Positions 1 to 7,394 of a DNA stretch of 12,019 bases are shown here, one piece after another. Below the pieces are notes generated by a model. It ran no database searches. It saw only the letters and a list, made by a program, of their open reading frames with translations, and was not told the DNA's origin. A program made the translations under genes and the position numbers. Where the stretch lies: NCBI GenBank assembly GCA_937876225.1, contig CALFIC010000136.1, positions 1 to 12,019 of the forward strand. Reading direction: 5' to 3'. Origin of the DNA: an uncultured Chloroflexota bacterium. Its GTDB lineage: Bacteria; Chloroflexota; Chloroflexia; Chloroflexales; Roseiflexaceae. Positions within the stretch are counted from its first letter, which is position 1, and each line of letters opens with the position of its first letter.

Positions 1-1
1 C

Positions 2-79
2 CCCGCTGGCGACCGCCCTCCCGGCGATCGGCCGTATACCCCACGCCCCGCTGGCGATCGCCCATTTGGTGACCGACCT
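2..79 (+). repeat. GDRP-coding imperfect tandem repeats in the infB N-terminus
   Basis: In the infB frame the first 26 codons encode PAGDRP-PGDRP-YTPRP-AGDRP-FGDRP, four GDRP motifs. At DNA level CCCGCTGGCGA(C/T)CGCCC occurs twice (from 2 and from 47) with diverged copies between. Basic, Pro/Gly-rich, low-complexity N-termini are known in IF-2 from several phyla and are poorly conserved. The repeat runs into the left edge, so the number of copies is unknown. Confidence 0.75.
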
Positions 80-2152
80 GCAGGCGGCCCGCCGCGCAGT
101 GGCCCACCAAGTGGCAACCGTGGCGGCAGCAGTGGTGGCGGCGGTGGCTTTTCCTCCGGTCCCGTCGGCGGTGGTGTCGGTGGTCCCGTCCCCGGTAGCC
201 GTGGTGGCGTATCGGGTCGCGGACGCAACACCGTAGACCGCAAAAGTGCCACTCGTTCTTCGGATTTCGTTGAGAGCGATGGTTCAGGGCGTGGCAAGGG
301 CGGGAAAGGCGGCAGAGGTTCATCCATGATGACCCGCATGCCCAATGGACGACCCAACAACACGCCTCGTCCGGTTATTCGGCCAAAGGGTCCGATTCAA
401 ATCGGCAGCTCACTAACCGTCCGGGAATTATCAGAAGCAACCAGCGTCAGCGCTGCCGATATTCTCAAAGTCTTGCTCAAAGGGGGCGTGCTGGCCAATA
501 TCAATCAACAGATTGACTACGACACCGCAGCCTTGATTTGTGCCGAATACAATATCGAGACAGTGCAATATGTCCCCGAACAGATGATTGGTATCATCGA
601 TAACATCAAAGATAGCATCGCTGCCGAAACCGAAGCGACCTTGATTACACGACCACCCGTGGTCACCATCATGGGTCACGTCGACCACGGTAAAACCAAA
701 TTGCTTGACGCAATCCGGCAAACTCGGGTCGCTGAAGGCGAAGCCGGTGGGATTACCCAGCACATGGGCGCCTATCAGGTCGAAATTTCGAACCGCAAAA
801 TCACCTTCCTCGACACCCCTGGTCACGAAGCCTTTACGGCCATGCGTGCCCGTGGTGCCCAAGTCACCGATATCGTAGTACTTGTGGTCGCTGCCGACGA
901 CGGCGTGATGCCCCAGACCGTCGAAGCCATCTCGCACGTGCGCGCCGCAGGTGTACCCATGATTGTAGCGATCAACAAAATCGACACCATCAATGCCAAT
1001 CCCGATTTGGTCAAACAACAACTTGCCGTCAACAACGTGATTGTCGAATCGTACGGCGGTGATGTCCCGTGTGTCGAAGTATCGGCTCGTATGCGCACCA
1101 ACATCGACGGCTTGCTCGAAATGATCTTGCTAGTCGCCGACATCCAAGACTACAAGGCCAACCCCAATGCCAAAGCCATTGGAACCGTGGTCGAAGCCGA
1201 AATGGATCGCCAACGCGGCCCTATTGCAACCGTACTCATCCAAAACGGCACCATTCGCCTCGACGACAACGTCTTGGTGGGCAATGGTACCGGCACCGTA
1301 CGCGCCATGTTCAATGACACGGGCAAACGGATTCGCTTCGCCGAACCCGCCACCCCCGTCGTCATCCTCGGGCTCAACGAAGTCCCCATGGCCGGCGATA
1401 TTTTGCAGGTTATGGACGATTTGACGGTGGCTCGTAGCGTGGCAATCCAACGCCAACGCCAAATCCGCCTCGACGCCATGGCCAATTTGCGCTCGGTCAG
1501 CCTCGATGGCTTGTTTGCCAACATCCAACAAGGCAAGATCAAAGACCTGAATTTGATTATGAAGGTCGACGTGATGGGTTCACTTGGGGCCATCGAACAT
1601 GCCCTCGGTCAGCTCAACACCAACGAAGTGCAAATCAAAATCATCCACCGTGGCACTGGGACCATCACCGAGAGCGACGTCAATTTGGCGATTGCCTCAC
1701 GCGGTATCATCATCGGCTTCAACGCCCGTCCTGACCCGGCTGCCCGGCGCGCCGCCGAACAACACGGCATCGACATTCGCTTTTACAACATCATCTACAA
1801 CTTAGTAGAAGAGATGAAAAAAGCCATGATCGGGATGCTGGACCCGGAATACCGCGAAGTCACCGAAGGCTACGCCGAAGTCCGCAATACCTTCCGTTTG
1901 CCAAGCCGCGAAGTGGTCGCAGGGTTGTATGTCACCGATGGCAAGATCAATCGTCAGCTCACCGTCCGTGTCCTCCGCAGCGGTGTCGTACTCCACGATG
2001 GTCGCCTCGGCAGCCTACGCCGCTTCAAAGAAGATGTCCGTGAAGTAACCTCAGGCTATGAATGTGGTGTGGTCGTTGATGGCTTTAACGACATTCAAGA
2101 TGGCGACACCTTAGAGTTTTATCGTAAGGAGCGGGTGGAACGTACCGCCTAA
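2..2152 (+). CDS. infB: Translation initiation factor IF-2 (5' partial)
   Basis: GTPase that delivers initiator tRNA to the 30S subunit and drives subunit joining. The frame is open from the first bases of the window with no stop, so the gene starts off the left edge; 716 residues are visible. Residues 1-108 are low complexity: four GDRP units in the first 26 residues, then Gly/Ser- and Arg/Gly-rich linker. An ATG at 326 exists but is internal, since coding-quality sequence continues upstream of it. An IF2_N domain lies at about 136-186 (SLTVRELSEATSVSAADILK). The G domain shows G1 GHVDHGKT (225-232), G2 GGITQH, G3 DTPGH (271-275), G4 NKID (325-328) and G5 SAR, followed by the beta-barrel and C-terminal tRNA-binding domains. 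The residue after GHVDHGKT is Lys rather than the common Ser. rbfA follows after 6 nt, a classic pairing. The family assignment is secure; only the true start is unknown. Confidence 0.97.
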   Translation, partial: PAGDRPPGDRPYTPRPAGDRPFGDRPAGGPPRSGPPSGNRGGSSGGGGGFSSGPVGGGVGGPVPGSRGGVSGRGRNTVDRKSATRSSDFVESDGSGRGKGGKGGRGSSMMTRMPNGRPNNTPRPVIRPKGPIQIGSSLTVRELSEATSVSAADILKVLLKGGVLANINQQIDYDTAALICAEYNIETVQYVPEQMIGIIDNIKDSIAAETEATLITRPPVVTIMGHVDHGKTKLLDAIRQTRVAEGEAGGITQHMGAYQVEISNRKITFLDTPGHEAFTAMRARGAQVTDIVVLVVAADDGVMPQTVEAISHVRAAGVPMIVAINKIDTINANPDLVKQQLAVNNVIVESYGGDVPCVEVSARMRTNIDGLLEMILLVADIQDYKANPNAKAIGTVVEAEMDRQRGPIATVLIQNGTIRLDDNVLVGNGTGTVRAMFNDTGKRIRFAEPATPVVILGLNEVPMAGDILQVMDDLTVARSVAIQRQRQIRLDAMANLRSVSLDGLFANIQQGKIKDLNLIMKVDVMGSLGAIEHALGQLNTNEVQIKIIHRGTGTITESDVNLAIASRGIIIGFNARPDPAARRAAEQHGIDIRFYNIIYNLVEEMKKAMIGMLDPEYREVTEGYAEVRNTFRLPSREVVAGLYVTDGKINRQLTVRVLRSGVVLHDGRLGSLRRFKEDVREVTSGYECGVVVDGFNDIQDGDTLEFYRKERVERTA

Positions 2153-2158
2153 TCGCCT

Positions 2159-2506
2159 ATGAGTAAACGCACCGAACAAGTGGCCGGCGAGATTCAACAA
2201 ATCGTCGGCCAGCTCCTCCAGCACGAAATCAAAGATCCCCGTGTGGCTTTTTGTACCGTGATGCGCGTCGATATGAGCCCAGACCTACAGATGGCGCATG
2301 TGCATGTGTCGGTCATGGGTGAACCCGAAACTCGCAAAGAAACCATGGCAGCCCTCGACCGTGCCAAAGGATTCATCCGTCGTGAAGTCGCCCGTGAGCT
2401 CCGCCATTTGCGCTCAGCCCCCGATTTGCGCTTCATGTTGGACAATACCATCGACCACAGTATCCGCATCGGCGAACTTTTGCGCGACAAGCCGCCATCC
2501 CAATAA
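2159..2506 (+). CDS. rbfA: 30S ribosome-binding factor RbfA
   Basis: Small KH-fold protein that binds the immature 30S subunit and helps 16S rRNA 5'-end processing and cold adaptation. The product is 115 aa, the usual size. Recognisable family blocks are the N-terminal RTEQVAGEIQQIVGQLLQHEIKDPRV (residues 4-29), the central VRVDMSPDLQMAHVHVSV-like strand, and the C-terminal VARELRHLRSAPDLRFMLDNTIDHSIRIGELL. The ATG lies 6 nt after the infB stop with no clear Shine-Dalgarno, so it is probably translated by coupling from infB. A hairpin followed by T residues lies about 17 nt after its stop, suggesting the infB-rbfA transcript ends, at least partly, there. Confidence 0.95.
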   Translation: MSKRTEQVAGEIQQIVGQLLQHEIKDPRVAFCTVMRVDMSPDLQMAHVHVSVMGEPETRKETMAALDRAKGFIRREVARELRHLRSAPDLRFMLDNTIDHSIRIGELLRDKPPSQ

Positions 2507-2517
2507 TCATAGGTTGA

Positions 2518-2548
2518 TTGACAAACACCGGAGGTGCTATGGCATACT
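2518..2548 (+). promoter_or_regulatory. Possible promoter overlapping the rbfA-nrnA hairpin
   Basis: A perfect -35 hexamer TTGACA lies at 2518-2523. A -10-like CATACT (4/6 to consensus) lies at 2543-2548, preceded by an extended -10 TGG at 2540-2542. The 19-nt spacing is long and the elements sit inside the hairpin, so this is a weak call. If real it would restart transcription for nrnA-truB-ribF. Confidence 0.3.
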
Positions 2549-2558
2549 CCGGTGTTTT
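2523..2558 (+). terminator. Terminator-like hairpin after rbfA
   Basis: A perfect 11-bp stem pairs AAACACCGGAG (2523-2533) with CTCCGGTGTTT (2547-2557) around a 13-nt loop, and the right arm ends in TTTT. It lies between the rbfA stop (2506) and the nrnA start (2606), so it probably ends or attenuates the infB-rbfA transcript. The loop is longer than usual for an intrinsic terminator and the T tract is short. Confidence 0.65.
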
Positions 2559-2605
2559 ATACACTACCGCATAGCCACCCAGCGTCATCACAGAAAGGTG
2601 CCGCG

Positions 2606-3628
2606 ATGAATCGTCAAGACATATTTGCCCATAATGCGAACGAATGGAAGTCTCGCATTGCCAATGCGCACACCATTATGCTGATTACCCACGTCAATCC
2701 CGATGGTGACGCAATTGGGTCATTGATTGGATTATTCAGTGCCTTGCCACAAATCACCAATGCACGCATAATTCCGGTCATCCAACACCCAATTCCAGAC
2801 TATCTCGCTTGGGTACCTGACATCAACAAAAGCATCGCCCTCGACGCAAATAGCACGTGGCCACAGCCAGACCTCATCATCGCCGTCGATTGTGCATCGA
2901 GCGACCGCTTTGGGGGCGTGCATACCAAACACCGCGACGCACTCCAACACACCAGCATGATCCAAATCGACCATCATGCCACCAACACCCAATTTGCCCT
3001 GCAAAACCTCATCATCCCGCAAGCCTGTGCCACTTGCGAGATTATTACGGAATTCTTGCCCTACCTCGGCGTCACAATCACCGCTGGTATCGCAACCCCG
3101 TTATTGCTGGGGATAATGACCGACACCCAGAGCTTCCAGATCTACGATACTCGGGCCGAAACACTCCAACTCGGCGCCAAACTCTTTGCTGCCGGTGCAG
3201 ACCACCACCAAATCGTCCAAAAAGTCTTCCGATCGACCCGCCTCGACGCCTTGCAACTCGCAACCCGCGTGATTAGCGAAATGACCGTCGTAGGACCGAT
3301 TGTTTGGGCAGCGGTATCACTAGAAATGCTTGCCACGCACAAAGCAAGTGACGATGAATCAGACGAAGCCCTGCAAATGCTCCAACGCATCGATGGGTTT
3401 GAAATTATTATGTTAATTAAGGAAAGGGAGCAGGGAGTAAAAATCAGCTTACGTTCACGCAACGTAATCGTCGCCGCTGTCGCCCAAAAACATGGTGGTG
3501 GTGGGCATGCGCATGCCGCCGGTATTAGTTTACCCAACCACACCATTGCCAGCGCAGCCGCCTTATTACTTCCTGACCTACAAGCACTATGCATGGATTC
3601 CTCTGCATCGACAAACCGCTCGGCGTAA
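2606..3628 (+). CDS. nrnA: DHH/DHHA1 phosphoesterase, NrnA-like (oligoribonuclease / pAp phosphatase)
   Basis: Predicted manganese-dependent phosphoesterase degrading nanoRNA and/or dephosphorylating 3'-phosphoadenosine 5'-phosphate in the cytosol. The product is 340 aa, normal for the family. The N-terminal DHH domain has THVNPDGDAIGS (residues 28-39), the metal Asp of AVDCASSDRFG, and the DHH signature DHHATN at 122-127. The C-terminal DHHA1 domain carries the glycine-rich GGGGHAHAAG at 297-306. The frame is open further upstream, but ATG 2606 is chosen because GAAAGGTG lies about 7 nt before it and the protein then begins at the expected place. The 3' end overlaps truB by 40 nt. The exact substrate (nanoRNA versus pAp) cannot be read from sequence. 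Confidence 0.88.
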   Translation: MNRQDIFAHNANEWKSRIANAHTIMLITHVNPDGDAIGSLIGLFSALPQITNARIIPVIQHPIPDYLAWVPDINKSIALDANSTWPQPDLIIAVDCASSDRFGGVHTKHRDALQHTSMIQIDHHATNTQFALQNLIIPQACATCEIITEFLPYLGVTITAGIATPLLLGIMTDTQSFQIYDTRAETLQLGAKLFAAGADHHQIVQKVFRSTRLDALQLATRVISEMTVVGPIVWAAVSLEMLATHKASDDESDEALQMLQRIDGFEIIMLIKEREQGVKISLRSRNVIVAAVAQKHGGGGHAHAAGISLPNHTIASAAALLLPDLQALCMDSSASTNRSA

Positions 3629-4461
3629 CCTCACACGATGTCGTCGCCCAAATTCGCCGCCTCAGCCGTGTCAAACGGGTGGGGCATGCGGGCACCCTCG
3701 ACCCCGCCGCCAGCGGGGTTTTGGTAGTAGCCCTTGGGCTCGCAACGCGACTCATCGAATATGTCCAAGACGATACCTACAAACGCTATGATGCCGGCAT
3801 GACCTTTGGCATAGCCACCGATAGCGATGATGCGATGGGCAATCCCATCCGCACAGCGATTATTCCCACGCTGACGGCCAGTGACATGGCGCGCATCGAA
3901 ACAACGTTTTGTGGTGATATTATGCAAGTACCGCCCCAAGTATCAGCATTACATGTCAATGGCGAACGGATGTATGATTTGGTACGGCGTGGCGAAGCTC
4001 CCGTGCTCCCTGCCCGCCCCGTGCATGTGTACGATTTTGCCGTCACGGCGTGGCAAGAACCACAGTTATTGTTTACGGTGACCTGTGGCAAGGGCACCTA
4101 TATCCGCGCAATAGCTCGCGATATTGGTGAATTATGCGCCAGTGCTGGGCATTTACATGCCTTACGCCGCACCCAAGTAGGCACATTTACCCTCGCAAAT
4201 AGTGTGACGCTCGCGCAATTACAAAGCGACGGTGTCGCCCAACATCTGCAACCCACACAGGCGGCTGTCGCCGATTGGTTACAGGTTACCGTGAATGACA
4301 GTGACAACATGCGCATACAACGAGGAATGCCAATTGCCGCCACCAGCGATACTCACCCGCGGGCGATTGCGCTCAGTACCGCCGGGCAATTGATTGCAGT
4401 ACTCGAATACAACGCTAGCCAATGGCATCCACGCAAAGTTTTTCAATGGGGCGAGGTTTAA
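3589..4461 (+). CDS. truB: tRNA pseudouridine(55) synthase TruB
   Basis: Isomerises uridine 55 in the T loop of tRNAs. The product is 290 aa. It opens with the family hallmark GFLCIDKPLGVTSHDVV (residues 3-19), followed by GHAGTLDPAASGVL with the catalytic Asp at 38. Further blocks are TDSDDAMG, the VPPQVSALHVNGERMYDLVRRGE segment, and CGKGTYIRAIARDIGE. A short C-terminal region follows, the usual place of a PUA-like domain. The ATG at 3589 is required because the conserved GFL block begins at residue 3, so the gene starts 40 nt inside the end of nrnA in a different frame. ribF starts 1 nt after its stop. Co-transcription with nrnA and ribF is very likely. Confidence 0.96.
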   Translation: MHGFLCIDKPLGVTSHDVVAQIRRLSRVKRVGHAGTLDPAASGVLVVALGLATRLIEYVQDDTYKRYDAGMTFGIATDSDDAMGNPIRTAIIPTLTASDMARIETTFCGDIMQVPPQVSALHVNGERMYDLVRRGEAPVLPARPVHVYDFAVTAWQEPQLLFTVTCGKGTYIRAIARDIGELCASAGHLHALRRTQVGTFTLANSVTLAQLQSDGVAQHLQPTQAAVADWLQVTVNDSDNMRIQRGMPIAATSDTHPRAIALSTAGQLIAVLEYNASQWHPRKVFQWGEV

Positions 4462-4462
4462 C

Positions 4463-5383
4463 ATGCACCAATTCAACGGACTTCCTGCCCACGCCCTTGT
4501 GGGACCAAGTATTGTCACCATCGGGGTATTTGATGGCATCCATCACGGACATCAACAGTTTTTGCACCAACTCGTGGTCCAAGCACATGCCCAAAACGCA
4601 CTCGCCGTGGTGGTGACATTTGACCCGCACCCCGATAGTGTGGTCCATCCCGAACGCCCGAGTGAATTGTTAATCCCTCCCGCCGAACGCATCCGCTTGA
4701 TGGCAGACTGTGGCATCGATGCGGTGTTTAGTGTGGCATTCAATAGCGATGTCCAAGCCATGTCTGCTACAGATTTTATGCAGTGGGTTGCCAACGCCAC
4801 AAATATTACGTCGCTGTGGGTAGGCTGGGATTTTGCGCTTGGTCGTGGCCGCGAAGGGACGCCAGAGCGCCTCACCCAAATCGGGGCATCACTTGGATTT
4901 AGCGTGCATACCGTCGCCCGTATCCACGCCGAGCATCAGGCCCCGAGCTCATCCGCCATCCGCCGGGCGCTCCAAGCCGGCGATATTGCGCAGGTCAATC
5001 ACATGCTCGGGCGCCAATTCACTTATCGTGGCATTGTCGTCAAAGGAGACCAACGAGGGCGCACGATTGGCTTCCCCACCGCAAATCTGGCAATCGATCC
5101 GCGGATTTTGTTGCCCAAATACGGGGTCTATGCCTGTATTGCCACATTCAATGGTCAGCAATACCCCGCCGTCACCAATATCGGGCAACGACCGACGTTT
5201 AACGGCGTCGAGCCACGCATCGAAGCCCATCTCCTCGATGTCACCCTAGATATGTATGATGAAGTGGTGGAACTCGCGCTGGTGGCGTTTATCCGTCCCG
5301 AGCAACGCTTTGCGGGATTTGCTGAACTCGTCGCCCAAATCAAGGCCGATGCGTCCACCGCTCGTACGATTTTGCTCCAATAA
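4463..5383 (+). CDS. ribF: Bifunctional riboflavin kinase / FAD synthetase RibF
   Basis: Phosphorylates riboflavin to FMN and adenylates FMN to FAD. The product is 306 aa, the standard length. The N-terminal FAD synthetase domain is a nucleotidyltransferase with GVFDGIHHGH (residues 21-30), VVVTFDPHPD (49-58) and SSSAIRRAL. The C-terminal flavokinase domain has the RGRTIGFPTANL block, YGVYAC and NIGQRPTF. The frame is open further upstream inside truB, but ATG 4463 is chosen because GCGAGG (4451-4456) lies 6 nt before it, the truB stop is only 1 nt upstream, and the conserved domain then begins at the normal distance. truB-ribF adjacency is common in bacteria. No FMN riboswitch is seen upstream. 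Confidence 0.96.
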   Translation: MHQFNGLPAHALVGPSIVTIGVFDGIHHGHQQFLHQLVVQAHAQNALAVVVTFDPHPDSVVHPERPSELLIPPAERIRLMADCGIDAVFSVAFNSDVQAMSATDFMQWVANATNITSLWVGWDFALGRGREGTPERLTQIGASLGFSVHTVARIHAEHQAPSSSAIRRALQAGDIAQVNHMLGRQFTYRGIVVKGDQRGRTIGFPTANLAIDPRILLPKYGVYACIATFNGQQYPAVTNIGQRPTFNGVEPRIEAHLLDVTLDMYDEVVELALVAFIRPEQRFAGFAELVAQIKADASTARTILLQ

Positions 5384-5474
5384 TCAGCAATCCTCGCCGC
5401 TTGCCCTCATCGTGCAACCATGCGAGCGAAATAACCGTCTGTACGTTGTTCAGCGTTTTACAAGGAGCACTACA
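5384..5474 (+). other. Intergenic leader of the AIM24-family gene
   Basis: 91 nt between ribF and the next gene. I see no terminator hairpin and no convincing -35/-10 pair, so read-through from the nrnA-truB-ribF unit is the simplest reading. A consensus ribosome binding site AAGGAG lies at 5462-5467, 7 nt before the ATG at 5475. Confidence 0.5.
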
Positions 5475-6281
5475 ATGACAAACCCTCAACGCATTGACAT
5501 GCCCGATCCAACGATTGCCGCCAAAGGCAAAGGTACTGGCGGGATGGACTACACCATCGTCGGCACCACCATGCAAGCCGTGATTTGTGAGCTTGACCCC
5601 GGCGAAACCATAGTCAGCCAAAGTGGTGGCATGGCATGGATGAGTGGCAACATCACCATGAACACCAACATGAGTGGTGGCATCGGTGGTCTGTTGCGCC
5701 GTGTAGTCAGTGGCGAATCACTGTTTGTAGCCGAATACACCGCGACCAATGGCAAGGGCATTATTTCGTTTGCATCTGATTTTCCTGGCAAAATTGTCCC
5801 GATTACCTTGGCTGCTGGCCAAGAAGTCATTGCCCAAAAGCAAGCATTTTTGTGTGCCGAAAAAAGTGTGACGTTTGATATTTTCTTCCAACGCAAACTC
5901 GGTGCCGGCTTCTTTGGTGGCGAAGGCTTCATCATGGAGCGGCTCAAGGGTCCTGGCGTCGCATTTGTGGCATTTGACGGTGAAATCGTCGAATACACCC
6001 TCGAAGCCGGGCAAATCCTCAAAGTCGATACCGGCTATGTAGCCATGATCGAACCCACCGTATCGATGGACATCGAAATGGTCGGCGGCTTCAAAAACAT
6101 CTTGTTTGGCGGTGAAGGACTCTTTTTGACGACCCTCAAAGGCCCTGGGCGCATCTGGTTGCAGACCATGCCGATGATGGTACTCGCCAACTCACTGGCA
6201 CAATACATGCCCCAAGCCCAAGCAGGCACGAATCCAGCCAATATCGGTGGTAATGTCATCAACAATTTGTTCAATCAATAA
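5475..6281 (+). CDS. AIM24 / TIGR00266 family protein
   Basis: Member of a beta-rich family (Pfam AIM24) named after a yeast mitochondrial protein; its bacterial role is not established. The product is 268 aa, typical length. Recognised blocks are MQAVICELDPGETIVSQSGGMAWM, GGLLRRVVSGESLFVAEYTA, ASDFPGKIVPITL, the FGGEGFIMERLKGPG / FGGEGLFLTTLKGPG pair (two copies about 70 residues apart, reflecting an internal repeat) and a final GRIWLQTMP. There is no signal peptide or membrane segment, so it is probably cytosolic. The start is fixed by AAGGAG 7 nt upstream; the open frame reaching further back is only an overlap with ribF. The Gln/Ala/Asn-rich tail after about residue 240 is probably disordered. 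Confidence 0.9.
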   Translation: MTNPQRIDMPDPTIAAKGKGTGGMDYTIVGTTMQAVICELDPGETIVSQSGGMAWMSGNITMNTNMSGGIGGLLRRVVSGESLFVAEYTATNGKGIISFASDFPGKIVPITLAAGQEVIAQKQAFLCAEKSVTFDIFFQRKLGAGFFGGEGFIMERLKGPGVAFVAFDGEIVEYTLEAGQILKVDTGYVAMIEPTVSMDIEMVGGFKNILFGGEGLFLTTLKGPGRIWLQTMPMMVLANSLAQYMPQAQAGTNPANIGGNVINNLFNQ

Positions 6282-6294
6282 TCGCCATACGCAC

Positions 6295-6336
6295 AAATCC
6301 CCCTGCAATGTCATCGGACATTGTAGGGGGATTTTG
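6295..6336 (+). terminator. Strong intrinsic terminator between convergent genes
   Basis: An 18-bp stem (6295-6312 with 6317-6334, one G-U pair) closes a 4-nt loop ATCG and ends in TTTT. It lies 13 nt after the AIM24-family stop and 20 nt from the end of the convergent glycosyltransferase gene, so it can serve both strands, though the T tract clearly favours the plus strand. Confidence 0.88.
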
Positions 6337-6353
6337 TATCACAATCCACAAAA

Positions 6354-7394
6354 TCAGCGTTGCAACAACTGCAAATAAAGGTCGCGGAAGCGCGGACCCG
6401 ACATGTCGTACCCAAATGAACGCACCACTTTGTCGCGCCCAAATTCACCAAAGCGCTGGCGCAATTTCGCATCTTCGCCTAACTCACGCACCCGCATCAC
6501 ATACCCAGGTACATCATTGGTCTCGACCAAATACCCACTCTGACCATCATCCACTACTTCGGGCAAGGCCGATGCGTTGGTCGTCACCACCGGGATGCCA
6601 CACGCCAATGCTTCGGCTGGGGCAATGCCAAAACCTTCGAGCCGCGACGGGAAGAGCATGATGTCACACGAACGATAGGCGGCTACCAGTCCATCGCGGT
6701 CGGGAGTGCCGATGGGAATCATGCGGGGGTGGGGATTGATATCGACTCCAGCCTGAAAACTGGCCGTGTAGTAGAGCACATAATCGGCAGGCAATAAATC
6801 CATGATGCGCGGCAACAGATCGAAGCCTTTGCGACGCGTACGATTGCCGACAAACAACAAGCGCACCCGGGCATCGCTGGGGGGCAAGGCATCGAGGCGT
6901 TGGCGTTGTGGCGCAGGAGTAAATACGTCGGTATCGATGCCGTCGTATATCAAATGCGTGTCACGCCGACCGTAGGTGGCCTCGGTCATTTGCTGGGTAT
7001 AGCGTGACACACAAACCACGGCGTCGGCGTTGGCCACCGACCAGCCGTCGTAGCGTGATTCAACCAAACGATAAAAAATCCGTTGTGCCAGACTACTGAC
7101 CGGCGTCAAGCGTGGATCAGTAGTAAGGTGATGCACCGTGGTTACTAACGGAATCCCCGGGCGTTTGAGGGCAAATGCGACCCGCGAGCGGGCTTGGATG
7201 ATGTCGCGGTCACGCCACCACTCACGGGGCAAGGCATTGGGCAACAACATCGGCGCAAAATTGTAGCGCTCGGGCATGCGCAACAACTCGGCACTATCGA
7301 CACCGGCGCGCTTGACAGCGCGCAGGATGTTTTGGATGCCGATATCGACGCCACCACGACCAATGGGCGATACATAGAGTGGTCGCACGCTCAT
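6354..7394 (-). CDS. Family 4-type glycosyltransferase (GT-B fold)
   Basis: Predicted retaining glycosyltransferase moving a sugar from an NDP-sugar to an unknown glycan or lipid acceptor, probably at the cytosolic membrane face. The product is 346 aa. The N-terminal acceptor domain begins RPLYVSPIGRGGVDIGIQNIL. After the linker VVCVSRYTQQM and IYDGIDTDVF comes the donor domain with LLFVGNRTRRKGFDLL and LFPSRLEGFGIAPAEALACGIPVV, which contains the E-x7-E motif of this class. The ATG (7394-7392) overlaps the TGA of the upstream methyltransferase as ATGA. It has no Shine-Dalgarno of its own, so translation is probably coupled. The frame is open about 34 codons further upstream inside the methyltransferase, but those residues do not resemble the family. 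Donor and acceptor cannot be told from sequence. Confidence 0.9.
   Translation of the reverse strand: MSVRPLYVSPIGRGGVDIGIQNILRAVKRAGVDSAELLRMPERYNFAPMLLPNALPREWWRDRDIIQARSRVAFALKRPGIPLVTTVHHLTTDPRLTPVSSLAQRIFYRLVESRYDGWSVANADAVVCVSRYTQQMTEATYGRRDTHLIYDGIDTDVFTPAPQRQRLDALPPSDARVRLLFVGNRTRRKGFDLLPRIMDLLPADYVLYYTASFQAGVDINPHPRMIPIGTPDRDGLVAAYRSCDIMLFPSRLEGFGIAPAEALACGIPVVTTNASALPEVVDDGQSGYLVETNDVPGYVMRVRELGEDAKLRQRFGEFGRDKVVRSFGYDMSGPRFRDLYLQLLQR

Noticed and set aside
326..328. ATG at 326 as the start of infB
   Set aside because: The same frame is open to the left edge with repeat-rich coding sequence typical of IF-2 N-termini, and there is no ribosome binding site just before it.
431..1021. 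Long minus-strand open frame (196 codons) inside infB
   Set aside because: Antisense shadow of a highly conserved GTPase domain; codon bias of the plus strand explains it and the translation resembles no family.
4394..4462. Extension of ribF to ATG 4394
   Set aside because: The extra residues lie inside truB, do not resemble the family, and a ribosome binding site precedes ATG 4463.
5256..5474. N-terminal extension of the AIM24-family gene back to 5256
   Set aside because: It would overlap ribF by 128 nt; a consensus AAGGAG before ATG 5475 and the family start argue for 5475.
5384..5474. Possible riboswitch or small RNA between ribF and the AIM24-family gene
   Set aside because: No stable hairpin, terminator or known FMN-type conserved core seen in these 91 nt.
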